From Pandoraea aquatica (GTDB lineage: Bacteria; Pseudomonadota; Gammaproteobacteria; Burkholderiales; Burkholderiaceae), in assembly GCF_902459565.1 (NCBI RefSeq), contig NZ_CABPSN010000002.1:124001-188000 (forward strand): 64,000 bases of DNA, read 5' to 3'. Under the pieces are notes generated by a model that was not told the DNA's origin, searched no databases, and was given only the letters and a program-made list of their open reading frames with translations. The position numbers and the translations under genes were made by a program. Shown here piece by piece: positions 18,172 through 27,426 of the stretch (positions are counted from its first letter, which is position 1; each line of letters starts with the position of its first letter).

Positions 18172-19497
18172 ATGGCAGATAGCAACGATAGCAACGACAA
18201 ACGCGACACCACGTCACAAGCGCCGCAGTGGCGACTCGAAACACTGGCCGTGCACGGCGGCTACCGTCCCGATCCGACCACGCGCGCCGTGGCCGTCCCG
18301 ATCTATCAGACGGTGGCGTACGCCTTCGACGACACGCAGCACGGTGCGGACCTGTTCGACCTCAAGGTGCCGGGCAACATCTACACGCGCATCATGAACC
18401 CGACGCAGGACGTGCTGGAGCAGCGCGTCGCGGCGCTCGAAGGCGGGGTGGCGGCGCTGGCGCTCGCGTCCGGTCAGGCGGCTGTCACCTACGCGATTCA
18501 GACGATTGCCGAGGCGGGCGACAACATCGTCGCGGCCAGCACGCTCTATGGCGGCACCTACAACCTGCTGGCGCACACGCTGCCGCTCTCGGGCATCACC
18601 ACGCGCTTCGCCGATCCGCGCGAGCCGGAATCCTTCGAGCCGCTGATCGACGAGAAGACGAAAGCCATCTTCGCCGAGTCGGTCGGCAATCCGCTGGGCA
18701 ACATCACCGATATCGCCAAGCTTGCCGAGATCGCGCATCGGCACGGCATTCCGCTCATCATCGACAACACCGTGCCGTCGCCTTACCTGCTGCGCCCGTT
18801 CGAGCATGGCGCGGACATCGTCGTGCATTCGCTGACGAAGTACCTCGGCGGTCATGGCACGAGCCTTGGCGGGGCCATCGTCGACTCCGGCAAATTCCCG
18901 TGGGCGGAACACAAGACCCGCTTCAAGCGACTCAACGAACCGGACGTGAGCTATCACGGTGTCGTGTACACGGAAGCTTTCGGTCCGGCTGCGTACATCG
19001 GTCGTGCGCGCGTGGTGCCGCTGCGCAATACCGGTGCGGCCATCTCGCCGTTCAACGCGTTCCAGATTCTTCAGGGCATCGAGACGCTTGCGCTGCGCCT
19101 CGACCGCATCACCGATAACGCGCTGAAGATCGCCCAGTACCTGAAGACGCATCCGAAGGTGGAGTGGGTGAACTACGCGGGCCTGCCGGAGCATCCGGAC
19201 CACGCGCTGGTGAAGAAGTATCTGTCGGGACGCGGTCCGGGCATCCTCACCTTCGGCGTGAAAGGCGGACATGCCGCCGGTGCCGCGTTCCAGGATGCCC
19301 TGCAACTCTTCACCCGTCTGGTCAACATCGGTGACGCCAAGTCGCTCGCCACGCATCCGGCATCGACCACGCACCGCCAGTTGTCGCCGGAAGAACTGCG
19401 CAAGGCCGGGGTGAGCGAGGAGACGGTACGTCTGTCCATCGGCATCGAGCATATCGACGACCTGCTCGCCGATCTGGATCAGGCGCTTCGCAAGTAA
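18172..19497 (+). CDS. metY: O-acetylhomoserine aminocarboxypropyltransferase (Cys/Met PLP family)
   Basis: A 441-residue PLP enzyme with the Schiff-base lysine K223 in VVHSLTKYLGGHG and family motifs YTRIMNPTQDVLEQRVAALEGG (positions 18388-18453) and SIGIEHIDDLLADL. The length and the long insert after GRG favour MetY over MetB/MetC. It makes homocysteine from O-acetylhomoserine and sulfide in methionine synthesis. CGGAGA precedes the ATG at 18172, which is preferred over 18139. Confidence 0.92.
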   Translation: MADSNDSNDKRDTTSQAPQWRLETLAVHGGYRPDPTTRAVAVPIYQTVAYAFDDTQHGADLFDLKVPGNIYTRIMNPTQDVLEQRVAALEGGVAALALASGQAAVTYAIQTIAEAGDNIVAASTLYGGTYNLLAHTLPLSGITTRFADPREPESFEPLIDEKTKAIFAESVGNPLGNITDIAKLAEIAHRHGIPLIIDNTVPSPYLLRPFEHGADIVVHSLTKYLGGHGTSLGGAIVDSGKFPWAEHKTRFKRLNEPDVSYHGVVYTEAFGPAAYIGRARVVPLRNTGAAISPFNAFQILQGIETLALRLDRITDNALKIAQYLKTHPKVEWVNYAGLPEHPDHALVKKYLSGRGPGILTFGVKGGHAAGAAFQDALQLFTRLVNIGDAKSLATHPASTTHRQLSPEELRKAGVSEETVRLSIGIEHIDDLLADLDQALRK

Positions 19498-19751
19498 GCA
19501 GGTTGTCGTTTCGACAGGTGCAACGAATATCGTCGCGCCTGTCACTACGAAATACCGCGAATTGTTGCGAGAAGCCGTGAGTTGTCGCGTGGATTCACGG
19601 CCGCTCTCGAACCTCATTTACGGCCAATTCTGACGGAGTATGATGCGCGGCAGCCGGTTGGGGGCAGGTGACCGGCACCGCCGTCATATGACTGTCACGA
19701 AAACGTCATCGTGCCGGCGTACTGTCCTTGCCCATTTCTCAAGGATTGCGC

Positions 19752-20603
19752 ATGGACTATTTGCAAGTGCTCGTGCTCGCCATCGTGCAGGGCGTGGCGG
19801 AGTTACTCCCGGTGTCGAGTTCGGCACACGTCATCATGGCCGAGAAGCTGATGGGGCTCGACCCGTCGACGCCCGCCATGACGCTGCTGCTCGTGATGCT
19901 GCACACCGGCACGATGCTCGCCGTCATCGTCTACTTCTGGAAGTCGTGGCGCGAACGCTACTTCTCGTCGAAGCACGATTTCATTCACAACGCGAAGCAG
20001 GTCATCATTGCGACGGCGTTTACCGGCGTGATCGGTCTGGCGCTGATGTTCTTCATCGAGAAGGTGCTGATGCGCGGCTCGGAGCACGCCGAGATCGAGC
20101 ACCTGTTCGGCAATCTGTACATCATCTCGGCCGGCCTCGCGATGGCGGGCATTCTGATTCTGATCTCGGGCCGCAAGCGTCCGCCGATGGGCGACCGTCC
20201 GATGCGCGGTAGCGACTCCGCGTGGATCGGCGCGGTGCAGGGTATCTGCCTGCCGTTCCGTGGCTTCTCGCGCTCGGGTTCGACCATCTCGACGGGTATG
20301 CTGCGTGGTCTCGACAAGGTGCGCGTGGAGGAATTCAGCTTCGCGCTGGCGGTGGTGCTCACGCCGCCGGTCATCGTCAAGGAGGCTTACCGTCTGTACA
20401 AGTCGGGTGGCGCCCAGACGCTCTCCGGTCACTTCATGTCGGTGCTTACGCCGAGCCTCGTCGGCATGGTGTTCAGCTTCCTCGCGGGGCTGATTGCGCT
20501 GCGCTGGCTGTCGCGTTGGCTCGAACACGGCCGCTGGTATCTGTTCGGCATTTACTGCCTCGTGGCGTCGGTTGTCGTGCTGGCGTCCAGTCAGTACCTG
20601 TAA
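19752..20603 (+). CDS. uppP: Undecaprenyl-diphosphatase UppP/BacA
   Basis: A 283-residue polytopic membrane protein. The catalytic motifs are present as QGVAELLPVSSSAH (family (E/Q)xxxE plus SSxxH) and RGFSRSGSTIS, where the usual leading Pro is Arg. UppP dephosphorylates undecaprenyl diphosphate for reuse as a cell-wall lipid carrier and its overproduction gives bacitracin resistance. AAGGA lies 8 bases before the ATG at 19752. The gene ends directly against the convergent LysR gene with no terminator between. Confidence 0.93.
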   Translation: MDYLQVLVLAIVQGVAELLPVSSSAHVIMAEKLMGLDPSTPAMTLLLVMLHTGTMLAVIVYFWKSWRERYFSSKHDFIHNAKQVIIATAFTGVIGLALMFFIEKVLMRGSEHAEIEHLFGNLYIISAGLAMAGILILISGRKRPPMGDRPMRGSDSAWIGAVQGICLPFRGFSRSGSTISTGMLRGLDKVRVEEFSFALAVVLTPPVIVKEAYRLYKSGGAQTLSGHFMSVLTPSLVGMVFSFLAGLIALRWLSRWLEHGRWYLFGIYCLVASVVVLASSQYL

Positions 20604-21467
20604 TCACACCAGCCCTGCGACGACGTCCAGAAAGGCCGCGATGGCGCGCGATTCGCGCCGCTCGGCCAGACAGACGATGACGGTCGTCGTCTCGACCCTC
20701 GCGTCGCCGATGGCGACCGTCGCCAGCCGCTCATCCGGTGTGTGTTCGCGTGCGGACACCGCCGCGATCCCCAGCCCAAGGATCACCGCTTCGCGAATCG
20801 CCTCGCGACTGCCGATCTCCATCGCCACGCTCGGCATCACACCCGCCTCATGCATGGCCGCTTCGAGCGCGTGACGCGTCGTCGATCCCGGCTCTCGCAT
20901 CAGCATCGGTTCATCTGCCAGATCGGCGAGTTTGACGCTGCGGCGTCGCGCAAAGCGATGCGTACGCGGCACGAGCAGCACGACCGGATGCGTGCGATAC
21001 GGCACGGCGTGCAGGCGGGCGTCGTCGTGATACCGAGCGAGCACGGCAACGTCGGTGCGATACGCCAGCAAGCTCTCGATCATCTCCTCCGAATTGCCCG
21101 GCCGCACGGAGATGCGAATCCCCGGAAAGCGTGGCTGAAACGCCGCGACGATCTCCATCGCATGATGCGGTCCCACCGCCCCAAGACGTAACTCCCCGGT
21201 ACGCAGCCCGCCATGCTCCTTGAGCAGACTGAGCGCTTCCGCTTCGTCCGAGAAGATGCGCAGGCTCACCGAATACAGCGCGCGACCTGTCGGCGTCAGC
21301 GTCAGCCCTCGGCCGTGGCGATAGAACAGCTCGACGCCATACGTTTCCTCCAGCGCCCGGATCTGCGTCGTCATCGTCGGCTGACTGACGTGCAACGCTT
21401 GTGCGGCGCGCGTGACGCTGCCGTGGTGCGCGACCGCGTGAAACGAACGAAGTTGGGTAATCCGCAT
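20604..21467 (-). CDS. LysR family transcriptional regulator
   Basis: A 287-residue protein with an N-terminal winged HTH ([25 protein letters not shown]) and a LysR substrate-binding domain. It is divergent from the iron-containing alcohol dehydrogenase across a 150-bp A/T-rich gap, the usual arrangement for a LysR activator and its target. It probably controls the dehydrogenase and the following MFS gene; the inducer is unknown. Confidence 0.92.
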   Translation of the reverse strand: MRITQLRSFHAVAHHGSVTRAAQALHVSQPTMTTQIRALEETYGVELFYRHGRGLTLTPTGRALYSVSLRIFSDEAEALSLLKEHGGLRTGELRLGAVGPHHAMEIVAAFQPRFPGIRISVRPGNSEEMIESLLAYRTDVAVLARYHDDARLHAVPYRTHPVVLLVPRTHRFARRRSVKLADLADEPMLMREPGSTTRHALEAAMHEAGVMPSVAMEIGSREAIREAVILGLGIAAVSAREHTPDERLATVAIGDARVETTTVIVCLAERRESRAIAAFLDVVAGLV

Positions 21468-21616
21468 CGATGTCGCTCCTCTGACGAGGTATAGGTTTTA
21501 TCAATAGATTGACGAAAAAATGTGAATTGGAAGTATAGGACGGCGCTCACCATAATCCAGCTCAATCTTCGCCAATCGATCGCAACGTCATCCGGCGCGG
21601 CGGCCCAAACACCCTC

Positions 21617-22714
21617 ATGACTACTCGTTCGCGTTTCCATAATCCGGTCGACGTCCACTTCGGTGCGGGCGCGCTGGACGCTCTTCCCGAGCTTGTCGGT
21701 CACCGTCGCGCGGTGCTCGTCACCATGCCCGAAGCGCGTGCGCTCGGCATGACCGGACGCATCGAAGCGCTGTTAGGTCAACGGCTCGCCGGGGTGATCG
21801 ATCAGGTCAGCCCGAACCCGGACGTGCGCGAACTCGCGCCGATGTACGGCGACTTCTGGCGGCGCTACGGCCAATGCGAAGTCATCGTTGCGCTGGGCGG
21901 CGGCAGTGCGCTCGATACGGCGAAACTGCTGATGGTTGCTGGCGACGACGACCGTTTCGCCACGCTGGTGGATGCGCTCGATGCTGGCGGCACGTTCCGC
22001 CCGACGCGCACCAAACATCTCATCACGATTCCCACGACAGCGGGCACCGGCAGCGAAGTCACGCCGTGGGCCACGCTGTGGGACCGCCATGTGAAGCGCA
22101 AGAAATACTCGCTGCACTTGCCCGAGACGTGGCCCGAGGCGGCCATCGTCGACCCGGCGCTGACGCGCTCCTTGCCGCGCAGCGTCACGTTGCAGAGCGG
22201 GCTCGACGCCCTCTCGCACGCGCTCGAAGCGATCTGGAACGTGAACGCCAATCCCGTCTCCGACACCTTTGCGGTGACGGCCGCGCGCGACATGATGCGC
22301 GTGCTGCCGAGTCTCATGACGTCACTCGACGATATGACGCTGCGCTCGCAGGCGGCGCTCGCCGCGCTTCAGGCGGGCATGGCGTTCTCCAATACGAAGA
22401 CGGCGCTGGCGCACTCGATCTCGTATGACATGACGATTCGTCACGGCCTGCCGCATGGCATCGCCTGTTCGTTCACGCTGCCGACGGTGATGCGTCTGGC
22501 CATCGGTCGCCGCGCCGATCGCGACGCGGTGCTGGCGCAAGTGTTCGACGGCGACATCGCAGGCGCACCGGACCGGCTGACGGCCTTCCTCAACGGTCTG
22601 GGTGTGGCGACGGAATTCTCCGCGTACGGCGTGAGCGAGCCGGAATCGACGGCGATGATCGCGGCTGCCCTCGACGGTCCGCGCGGGCGCAACTTCATCG
22701 GTGCTGCGGCCTGA
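21617..22714 (+). CDS. psrA: Iron-containing alcohol dehydrogenase, PsrA / phosphonoacetaldehyde reductase type
   Basis: A 365-residue protein. The NAD-binding GGGSALDTAK motif and the metal-binding blocks DALSHALEAIWN and IRHGLPHGIACS place it in the iron-dependent alcohol dehydrogenase family. Length and sequence resemble the PsrA / phosphonoacetaldehyde reductase group, which reduces an aldehyde to the alcohol. That substrate is known only for relatives. It is flanked by a divergent LysR and a co-directional MHS-type MFS transporter, suggesting uptake and use of one compound. Confidence 0.82.
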   Translation: MTTRSRFHNPVDVHFGAGALDALPELVGHRRAVLVTMPEARALGMTGRIEALLGQRLAGVIDQVSPNPDVRELAPMYGDFWRRYGQCEVIVALGGGSALDTAKLLMVAGDDDRFATLVDALDAGGTFRPTRTKHLITIPTTAGTGSEVTPWATLWDRHVKRKKYSLHLPETWPEAAIVDPALTRSLPRSVTLQSGLDALSHALEAIWNVNANPVSDTFAVTAARDMMRVLPSLMTSLDDMTLRSQAALAALQAGMAFSNTKTALAHSISYDMTIRHGLPHGIACSFTLPTVMRLAIGRRADRDAVLAQVFDGDIAGAPDRLTAFLNGLGVATEFSAYGVSEPESTAMIAAALDGPRGRNFIGAAA

Positions 22715-22972
22715 ACCTTGAACCCTATTCGAACGGGCGACGTCGCGTTCGTCGTCCGGTGTTGTCGACGTTGTTGTTGTCGCTGTCTCAGTAGTCCCCG
22801 CATGCGTGTTTTCGCGTCTTACCCGCAGTCCCCGCAACATCCATTATCAAAACGATAGCTGTCCACCGGTCACCGGCATGGGCGGCACCGAGACATCCAG
22901 GAGACAGACGCCCGGCGCAGACCGGTGCGTCGCAGCGCGCCGCCGGGGCGCGGCGCATCAACAGGAGGCGCA

Positions 22973-24280
22973 ATGGAACAGGTTCTCACCGGCGTTGGCG
23001 CGCGGGATGCCGTCAACGACGAAAAAGCGGTGCGCACGGTCGCGCTGGCCAGCCTGATCGGCACGACCGTCGAGTGGTATGACTTCTTTCTCTACGGGAC
23101 CATCACCGGTCTCGTGTTCAACAAACTCTTCTTTCCCAGCGGCGACGCCTTCGTCGCCACGGCGCTCGCTTACACCGTGTACGCGGTGGGGTTCGCGACG
23201 CGACCGCTCGGCGGCATTCTCTTCGGGCATTTCGGGGATCGGCTCGGACGCAAACCGCTGCTGATCGTCACCCTCACCATCATGGGCGTGTCGACGTTCC
23301 TGATCGGCCTCGTGCCGACGTATGACAGCATCGGTATCGCCGCGCCGTTGATCCTGCTGTTCCTCCGGCTGCTGCAAGGCATCGGCCTCGGCGGCGAATG
23401 GGGCGGCGCAGTACTGATGGCGTTCGAATACGCGCCACGTGACAAGCGCGGCCAGTTCGCGGCGTATCCGCAGATCGGATTGGCCGTGGGGCTGTGTCTG
23501 TCGACGGGCGTCGTCGCGCTGCTCTCGTCGACGCTCACCGACGCGCAATTCATGTCGTGGGGATGGCGTCTCGCGTTCATGCTGAGTCTGGTGCTCGTCG
23601 CCGTGGGCATGTTCATCCGGTTGCGCGTGCTGGAGACGCCCGAATTCGCACGCATCAAGGACAGTCAGCACGTGGCACACGTGCCGCTCTCCGAGATCGT
23701 GCGCGACTATCGACGCAACGTGCTGCTCGGCTGGGGCGCGCGGTATATCGACGGCGTGGTGTTCAACGTCTACGCCGTGTTCGCGATTTCGTATCTCGTC
23801 GGCACGCTGCATTTTCCCAAGACACCGATTCTGCTCGCCGTCACCTTAGCGGCGCTCGTGCTGGTCGTGACGATTCCCTATGCGTCGAAGTTGTCGGATC
23901 GCGTCGGGCGGCGTCGTGTGTTCGCATGGGGAGCGCTGGCTTGCGGCGTGTCGTCGATTCCCGCGCTCGCGGTGATGCACTTCTCGTCGAACGTCTGGTG
24001 GGTGTCGCTTGCCGTGATCGTACCGTTGGGGGTCGTGTACGCGTTCGTGTACGGCCCGGAGGCGTCGCTGTTCTGCGAACTGTTCGACACGCGTGTGCGC
24101 TACACGGGCATCTCGGTCGTCTATCAGGTCTCCGGCATCGTTTCGAGTTCGATCACGCCATTGATTGCCGCGACGCTACTCGAATACGGCGGTCACAAGC
24201 CGTGGTGGATTGCGGTGTACGTGCTGGGGGTGGGATGCCTGTCTGCCGCGTGTGCGAAGGCGATGAAGCGGACTTACTGA
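22973..24280 (+). CDS. MFS transporter, metabolite:H+ symporter (MHS) family
   Basis: A 435-residue, 12-helix transporter. The MHS signature appears as TVEWYDFFLYGTITG at the first helix and GHFGDRLGRKPLL in the cytoplasmic loop, with RLLQGIGLGGEWGGA in the middle. MHS proteins import carboxylates, betaines or similar compounds with protons. The ATG at 22973 has AGGAG seven bases upstream. It follows psrA after 258 bp, and its substrate is probably the precursor of the PsrA aldehyde. Confidence 0.9.
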   Translation: MEQVLTGVGARDAVNDEKAVRTVALASLIGTTVEWYDFFLYGTITGLVFNKLFFPSGDAFVATALAYTVYAVGFATRPLGGILFGHFGDRLGRKPLLIVTLTIMGVSTFLIGLVPTYDSIGIAAPLILLFLRLLQGIGLGGEWGGAVLMAFEYAPRDKRGQFAAYPQIGLAVGLCLSTGVVALLSSTLTDAQFMSWGWRLAFMLSLVLVAVGMFIRLRVLETPEFARIKDSQHVAHVPLSEIVRDYRRNVLLGWGARYIDGVVFNVYAVFAISYLVGTLHFPKTPILLAVTLAALVLVVTIPYASKLSDRVGRRRVFAWGALACGVSSIPALAVMHFSSNVWWVSLAVIVPLGVVYAFVYGPEASLFCELFDTRVRYTGISVVYQVSGIVSSSITPLIAATLLEYGGHKPWWIAVYVLGVGCLSAACAKAMKRTY

Positions 24281-24329
24281 AGGGAGAGGGTCAAGCTTGG
24301 GGGAGGAAGGATCCCGCACTGCGGGAACA

Positions 24330-24370
24330 CGGCAGGCCGGCGGATGGCTCCCCGGCTTGCCGTTTTTTTT
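24330..24370 (+). terminator. Rho-independent terminator after the MHS transporter
   Basis: The stem CGGCAGGCCGG / CCGGCTTGCCG with one G-T pair and an 11-base loop is followed by eight T. Confidence 0.9.
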
Positions 24371-24382
24371 GCGACGCGCGGA

Positions 24383-24634
24383 TTACTGACCGAAGTAGAT
24401 CGAACCGGCGCGGTTGGTGCGCCCCGGCACTTCGTAGACCGGCGAGACGACTGAACCGGTTTGCGCAGCGACTGCGCCCGGCTGTGCCTGCACTTGCGTC
24501 TGTGCCTGAGCTTGCTGTTGAACTTGTTGTGGCTGGGCGGGCGGCTGCGTGTTTTCGGCAGCGCTCGCGCTGGTCATGACGCCTGCGCTCAGCAGGGCGG
24601 CGGCAAGGGTCGAGGCGAACAGAGCGTGTTTCAT
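24383..24634 (-). CDS. Small secreted Gln-rich protein
   Basis: An 83-residue protein with a signal peptide (cleavage near ASAAE), a Gln/Ala/Pro-rich middle, and the C-terminus NRAGSIYFGQ. That tail matches RAGTTYFGN of the DUF4148 protein at 16185, although the DUF4148 helix is replaced by low-complexity sequence. AGGAG is eight bases before the ATG at 24634; the ATG at 24640 is too close to the site. Function unknown; exported. Confidence 0.78.
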   Translation of the reverse strand: MKHALFASTLAAALLSAGVMTSASAAENTQPPAQPQQVQQQAQAQTQVQAQPGAVAAQTGSVVSPVYEVPGRTNRAGSIYFGQ

Positions 24635-24827
24635 TTTCATTTCTCCTGTCTGGCGAGACGTCCACCATGGGCGCCGTCATTGCCGCCAATCTACGCTCGC
24701 GGCACAAGGAGAAAAACGCGGTCCTGGATAAGGACGCATTGCTGAAAACGAAATAATCAACCGTCTGTTAAGCCTATATGCTCCGGCCGCCGCACAATCA
24801 TCGCGCGACGGACCGGTCGACTGCCGA

Positions 24828-24953
24828 TCAGCGGCGCGTCACACGCACACGGGCTTCCTGCTGACGGCGCGAACGGGCGGCACGGCTGCGAAGATACGAC
24901 GCGGTAAGCAGCGAAGCGCTCGCCAGCAAAAGGAAAGAACCGAGGGCAGCCAT
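24828..24953 (-). CDS. Small single-pass membrane protein, 41 residues
   Basis: CAGGAG lies eight bases before the ATG at 24953. The peptide has one hydrophobic segment (AALGSFLLLASASLLTASYL) followed by a strongly basic tail rich in Arg, which fits an inner-membrane protein with a cytoplasmic C-terminus. The longer frame from 25031 has no comparable ribosome-binding site. No family is recognised; reality as a gene is moderately supported. Confidence 0.5.
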   Translation of the reverse strand: MAALGSFLLLASASLLTASYLRSRAARSRRQQEARVRVTRR

Positions 24954-25386
24954 GGTAATGCTCCTGTACTGACCGACATCGTCCGCGGTGCGGCGCACCC
25001 TGCGAGCCACGAGGTCGGCTGACTTCATCATGTTGTCACTCTACTGCTGACGCACTTTGCGATAAACCCCATCGCACTAAAGACCCTGTTGCGCATAGCG
25101 GCATGCCGGTCGAAAACCGCTCAAAAACGGGTCGAAATGGCCTCGCATATCCTGTTCAACGGCATTAAGCGGTTGATTTTCAATAGTTTTTTCGAATCGG
25201 ACGATCGGTTGCATTTCGTAGACGCTCAGTTGCGAAAAAACCACGGGTTTTCCCTAAGATTCACTCATGCCAACGCGACGGACACCGCAACGCAGCAAAA
25301 CGAAGTGCCCCCCGGCCTCGACGCTGATGATGCCCCGAACGCTAGCTGAACCCGAAGTATTCAACCAAATTGACAGGAGTCTCACC
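24954..25386. other. Intergenic region before the second DUF4148 gene
   Basis: No gene is seen. The region from about 25140 to 25260 is A/T-rich and includes an A-run / T-run inverted pair around 25223-25254. It probably holds promoters for the small membrane protein and the DUF4148 gene. Confidence 0.4.
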
Positions 25387-25704
25387 ATGAACACCCGTAT
25401 CCTTGCCGCCGTTGTTGCCGCCGCTTCGTTCGTTTCCGCTTCGGCTTTCGCAGACGCTCGTTACAACGACAACACGCCTGACGTGCCGGCCGCTACGCAA
25501 AGCCAACTGAGCCGCGCCGAAGTCCGTGCCGAACTGGTTCAGGCCGCCGCAAACGGCCAACTGCTGCAAAGCGAAACCGGCGCACCGCTGGTGGCCGCCG
25601 CCCAAGCGCAAGATGCCGCTCCGGCTGCCGCAGCGCTGAGCCGCGCCGACGTGCGTGCGCAACTGAGCGACCGCAACGTGTTCGCACAGGACAGCCGTTC
25701 GTAA
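25387..25704 (+). CDS. DUF4148 domain small secreted protein
   Basis: A 105-residue protein with a signal peptide ending SAFADA and two DUF4148-like repeats, LSRAEVRAELVQAAANGQL and LSRADVRAQLSDRNVF. ACAGGAG precedes the ATG at 25387, preferred over 25267. It is a relative of the gene at 16185 but lacks the YFGN tail. Family function unknown; periplasmic or secreted. Confidence 0.9.
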   Translation: MNTRILAAVVAAASFVSASAFADARYNDNTPDVPAATQSQLSRAEVRAELVQAAANGQLLQSETGAPLVAAAQAQDAAPAAAALSRADVRAQLSDRNVFAQDSRS

Positions 25705-25783
25705 TCTGACCGTCTTTGACCGGCCCTGTAGTACAGCAGTAGCGCAGTACAGCAGTACCCACGCATCGACCCCAAGCGATGCG

Positions 25784-25817
25784 AAGCCGCCGACCGGCAT
25801 CAGGTCGGCGGCTTTTT
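25784..25817 (+). terminator. Rho-independent terminator after the DUF4148 gene
   Basis: A perfect 12-base-pair stem (AAGCCGCCGACC with its complement), a seven-base loop and a T-run. It sits 79 bases after the stop at 25704. The preceding 25731-25757 segment contains the direct repeat AGTACAGCAGTA. Confidence 0.92.
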
Positions 25818-26066
25818 TCATGGCGTCTGGGAAAGGGCGCAACGGGCATGCGACGCATCGAGCCACCGCTGGTTGCGGACGTCTCGCGACAACATCGGTA
25901 TCAAATACAGAAGCGGCGCAAATGGGCATCCGTAGAATCCGCCCGACTGCTTCCGGCGCGTGGCAAGAGAACATCGAAAACGCACACAGGAGAAGCGCGC
26001 CGCGCATCGCTATCCGACTGACGTCGCTGGCGTCCGACACAACCCCTTCCCGGATTTCCCCGAATC
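25818..26066. other. Intergenic region before the deaminase-motif gene
   Basis: No credible gene was seen. No TTCG-N16-TTCG HrpB-type box was found by eye. The gene that follows lacks a clear ribosome-binding site. Confidence 0.35.
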
Positions 26067-27356
26067 ATGCCCATCGCTTATGGCTTGCGAGCCTCGCAGG
26101 ACGCGGTCTGTCGTTCCGAACCGATCAACGCGGCGACCGGGATGACCGACTCCCTCGCCCGCTCGCTTCACAACGCGCAGGTGCTGCCCGAATATGAAGC
26201 CTCGGCCCTCGATTCGGTCATCGCGCGTGGGGTTGCCGCCCGTTGTGTATCGCAGGCACCGCAGACATCGAGCGTGCCGAACGACCCCGCTCGCTACTAC
26301 TACCTCAGCCCGTCGGACGCGTCGCGCATCGTGCGCCGTCCCATCGATCCGCCCGCACCCAAGCGCTATCTCGGCTTCGACCGCGTCACGCAGTCGCTGC
26401 GGCATATCGCGATCGCCGTGAACATGACGATGCGTGCGCGCTTCGATATCGATCCGCTGGAAGTTCAGGTGAGCGTGTTCGGTGGACGCGTGCATATCGC
26501 GTCGAATTTTCATGCGAGCCGCATTCGCGAAGCGTTGCATCTCGCGCTGACGGACGACAGTCTGATGATGGGCGCGCCACGGCGTCCTGCACGAGAGGAC
26601 GTACGCCGTTGGGACGCGATGGTGATGTCCCGGCGCGTGCGTGATATCGCCAAACTGCGACATCACTATGTCGACGGTCACGGGCTGGCGGGCATGCGCA
26701 CAGCGGCGCGTGCCGAAGTGACAGCGGGCATTGGACGACCCTCGGAGGGGGCGTTACCGGTAGACAGCGCATTGCGTCAACTCGACGATGCGTTCGATAC
26801 CTTGTGCCGTGTGCTGCAAGACGCCGCGAGCGCTACGCCGACGTTCCGCGATCTGGTCGTGCACACGCCGATGGAGGGCAACACGCCGAAGCTTGCTGCG
26901 TTGCCGGCTGGCGTCACGCAAACCATGCACGCCGAGCAGTGCATCGAGTCGGCCATCGCCCAGCATGTCGATGTGTGGCATCGCGAGGCGACCACCCGAC
27001 TGGGCCTGCCAGACAACGCGTTGATCACCGTGCCGATGGCCGGGCGCTTCGTACCCTGCGCGGCATGCGCCGAAGTCGAAGCGGAGAGTCGAACACAGGG
27101 CGGCCTGTTCGATCCGGCAAACGGCAAGTTCGTGCTTCACCGCAGTAGCCAGCGCATCGGGATGGCGTTTGCAAACGAAGTGCAACACATCGCGCAGTCG
27201 ACGTTGGCGTCGACGCCGGACGTGGCGGCACGTCGTGCACAAGCCATCTCGGATCGCTTCGTCGACGCGCCGCAATCGCTGCGCGCCTACGATCAACCGG
27301 TCGTGCTCGACTACTCGCTCGACACCGAAAGCGAAAGCTCGGGCGACGAGTCGTGA
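26067..27356 (+). CDS. Unrecognised protein with C-terminal deaminase-like motif; candidate effector or toxin
   Basis: A 429-residue protein with no signal peptide or membrane segment. The C-terminal third has HAEQ (H288, E290) and, some 40 residues later, VPCAACAEV (P330, C331, C334). HxE plus PCxxC is the zinc-binding signature of the cytidine-deaminase-like fold, and a hydrophobic strand (ALITVPMAG) directly precedes PCxxC as expected. The first 250 residues resemble nothing I know. The tail is acidic and Ser-rich. It converges on an effector-like gene that sits next to a chaperone-like gene. Deaminase chemistry is inferred from motifs; target is unknown. Start uncertain: ATG at 26142 is an alternative. 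Confidence 0.62.
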   Translation: MPIAYGLRASQDAVCRSEPINAATGMTDSLARSLHNAQVLPEYEASALDSVIARGVAARCVSQAPQTSSVPNDPARYYYLSPSDASRIVRRPIDPPAPKRYLGFDRVTQSLRHIAIAVNMTMRARFDIDPLEVQVSVFGGRVHIASNFHASRIREALHLALTDDSLMMGAPRRPAREDVRRWDAMVMSRRVRDIAKLRHHYVDGHGLAGMRTAARAEVTAGIGRPSEGALPVDSALRQLDDAFDTLCRVLQDAASATPTFRDLVVHTPMEGNTPKLAALPAGVTQTMHAEQCIESAIAQHVDVWHREATTRLGLPDNALITVPMAGRFVPCAACAEVEAESRTQGGLFDPANGKFVLHRSSQRIGMAFANEVQHIAQSTLASTPDVAARRAQAISDRFVDAPQSLRAYDQPVVLDYSLDTESESSGDES

Positions 27357-27426
27357 TGCTGGCTGACGTCACGCCAGTCCCCCGCCGCGTCGAATCGCTC
27401 CTTTGATCGCACCGTTACCCCTTCAC

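Noticed and set aside
18214-19617. 467-residue minus-strand frame opposite metY
   Set aside because: Antisense shadow; Arg-rich and without recognisable domains.
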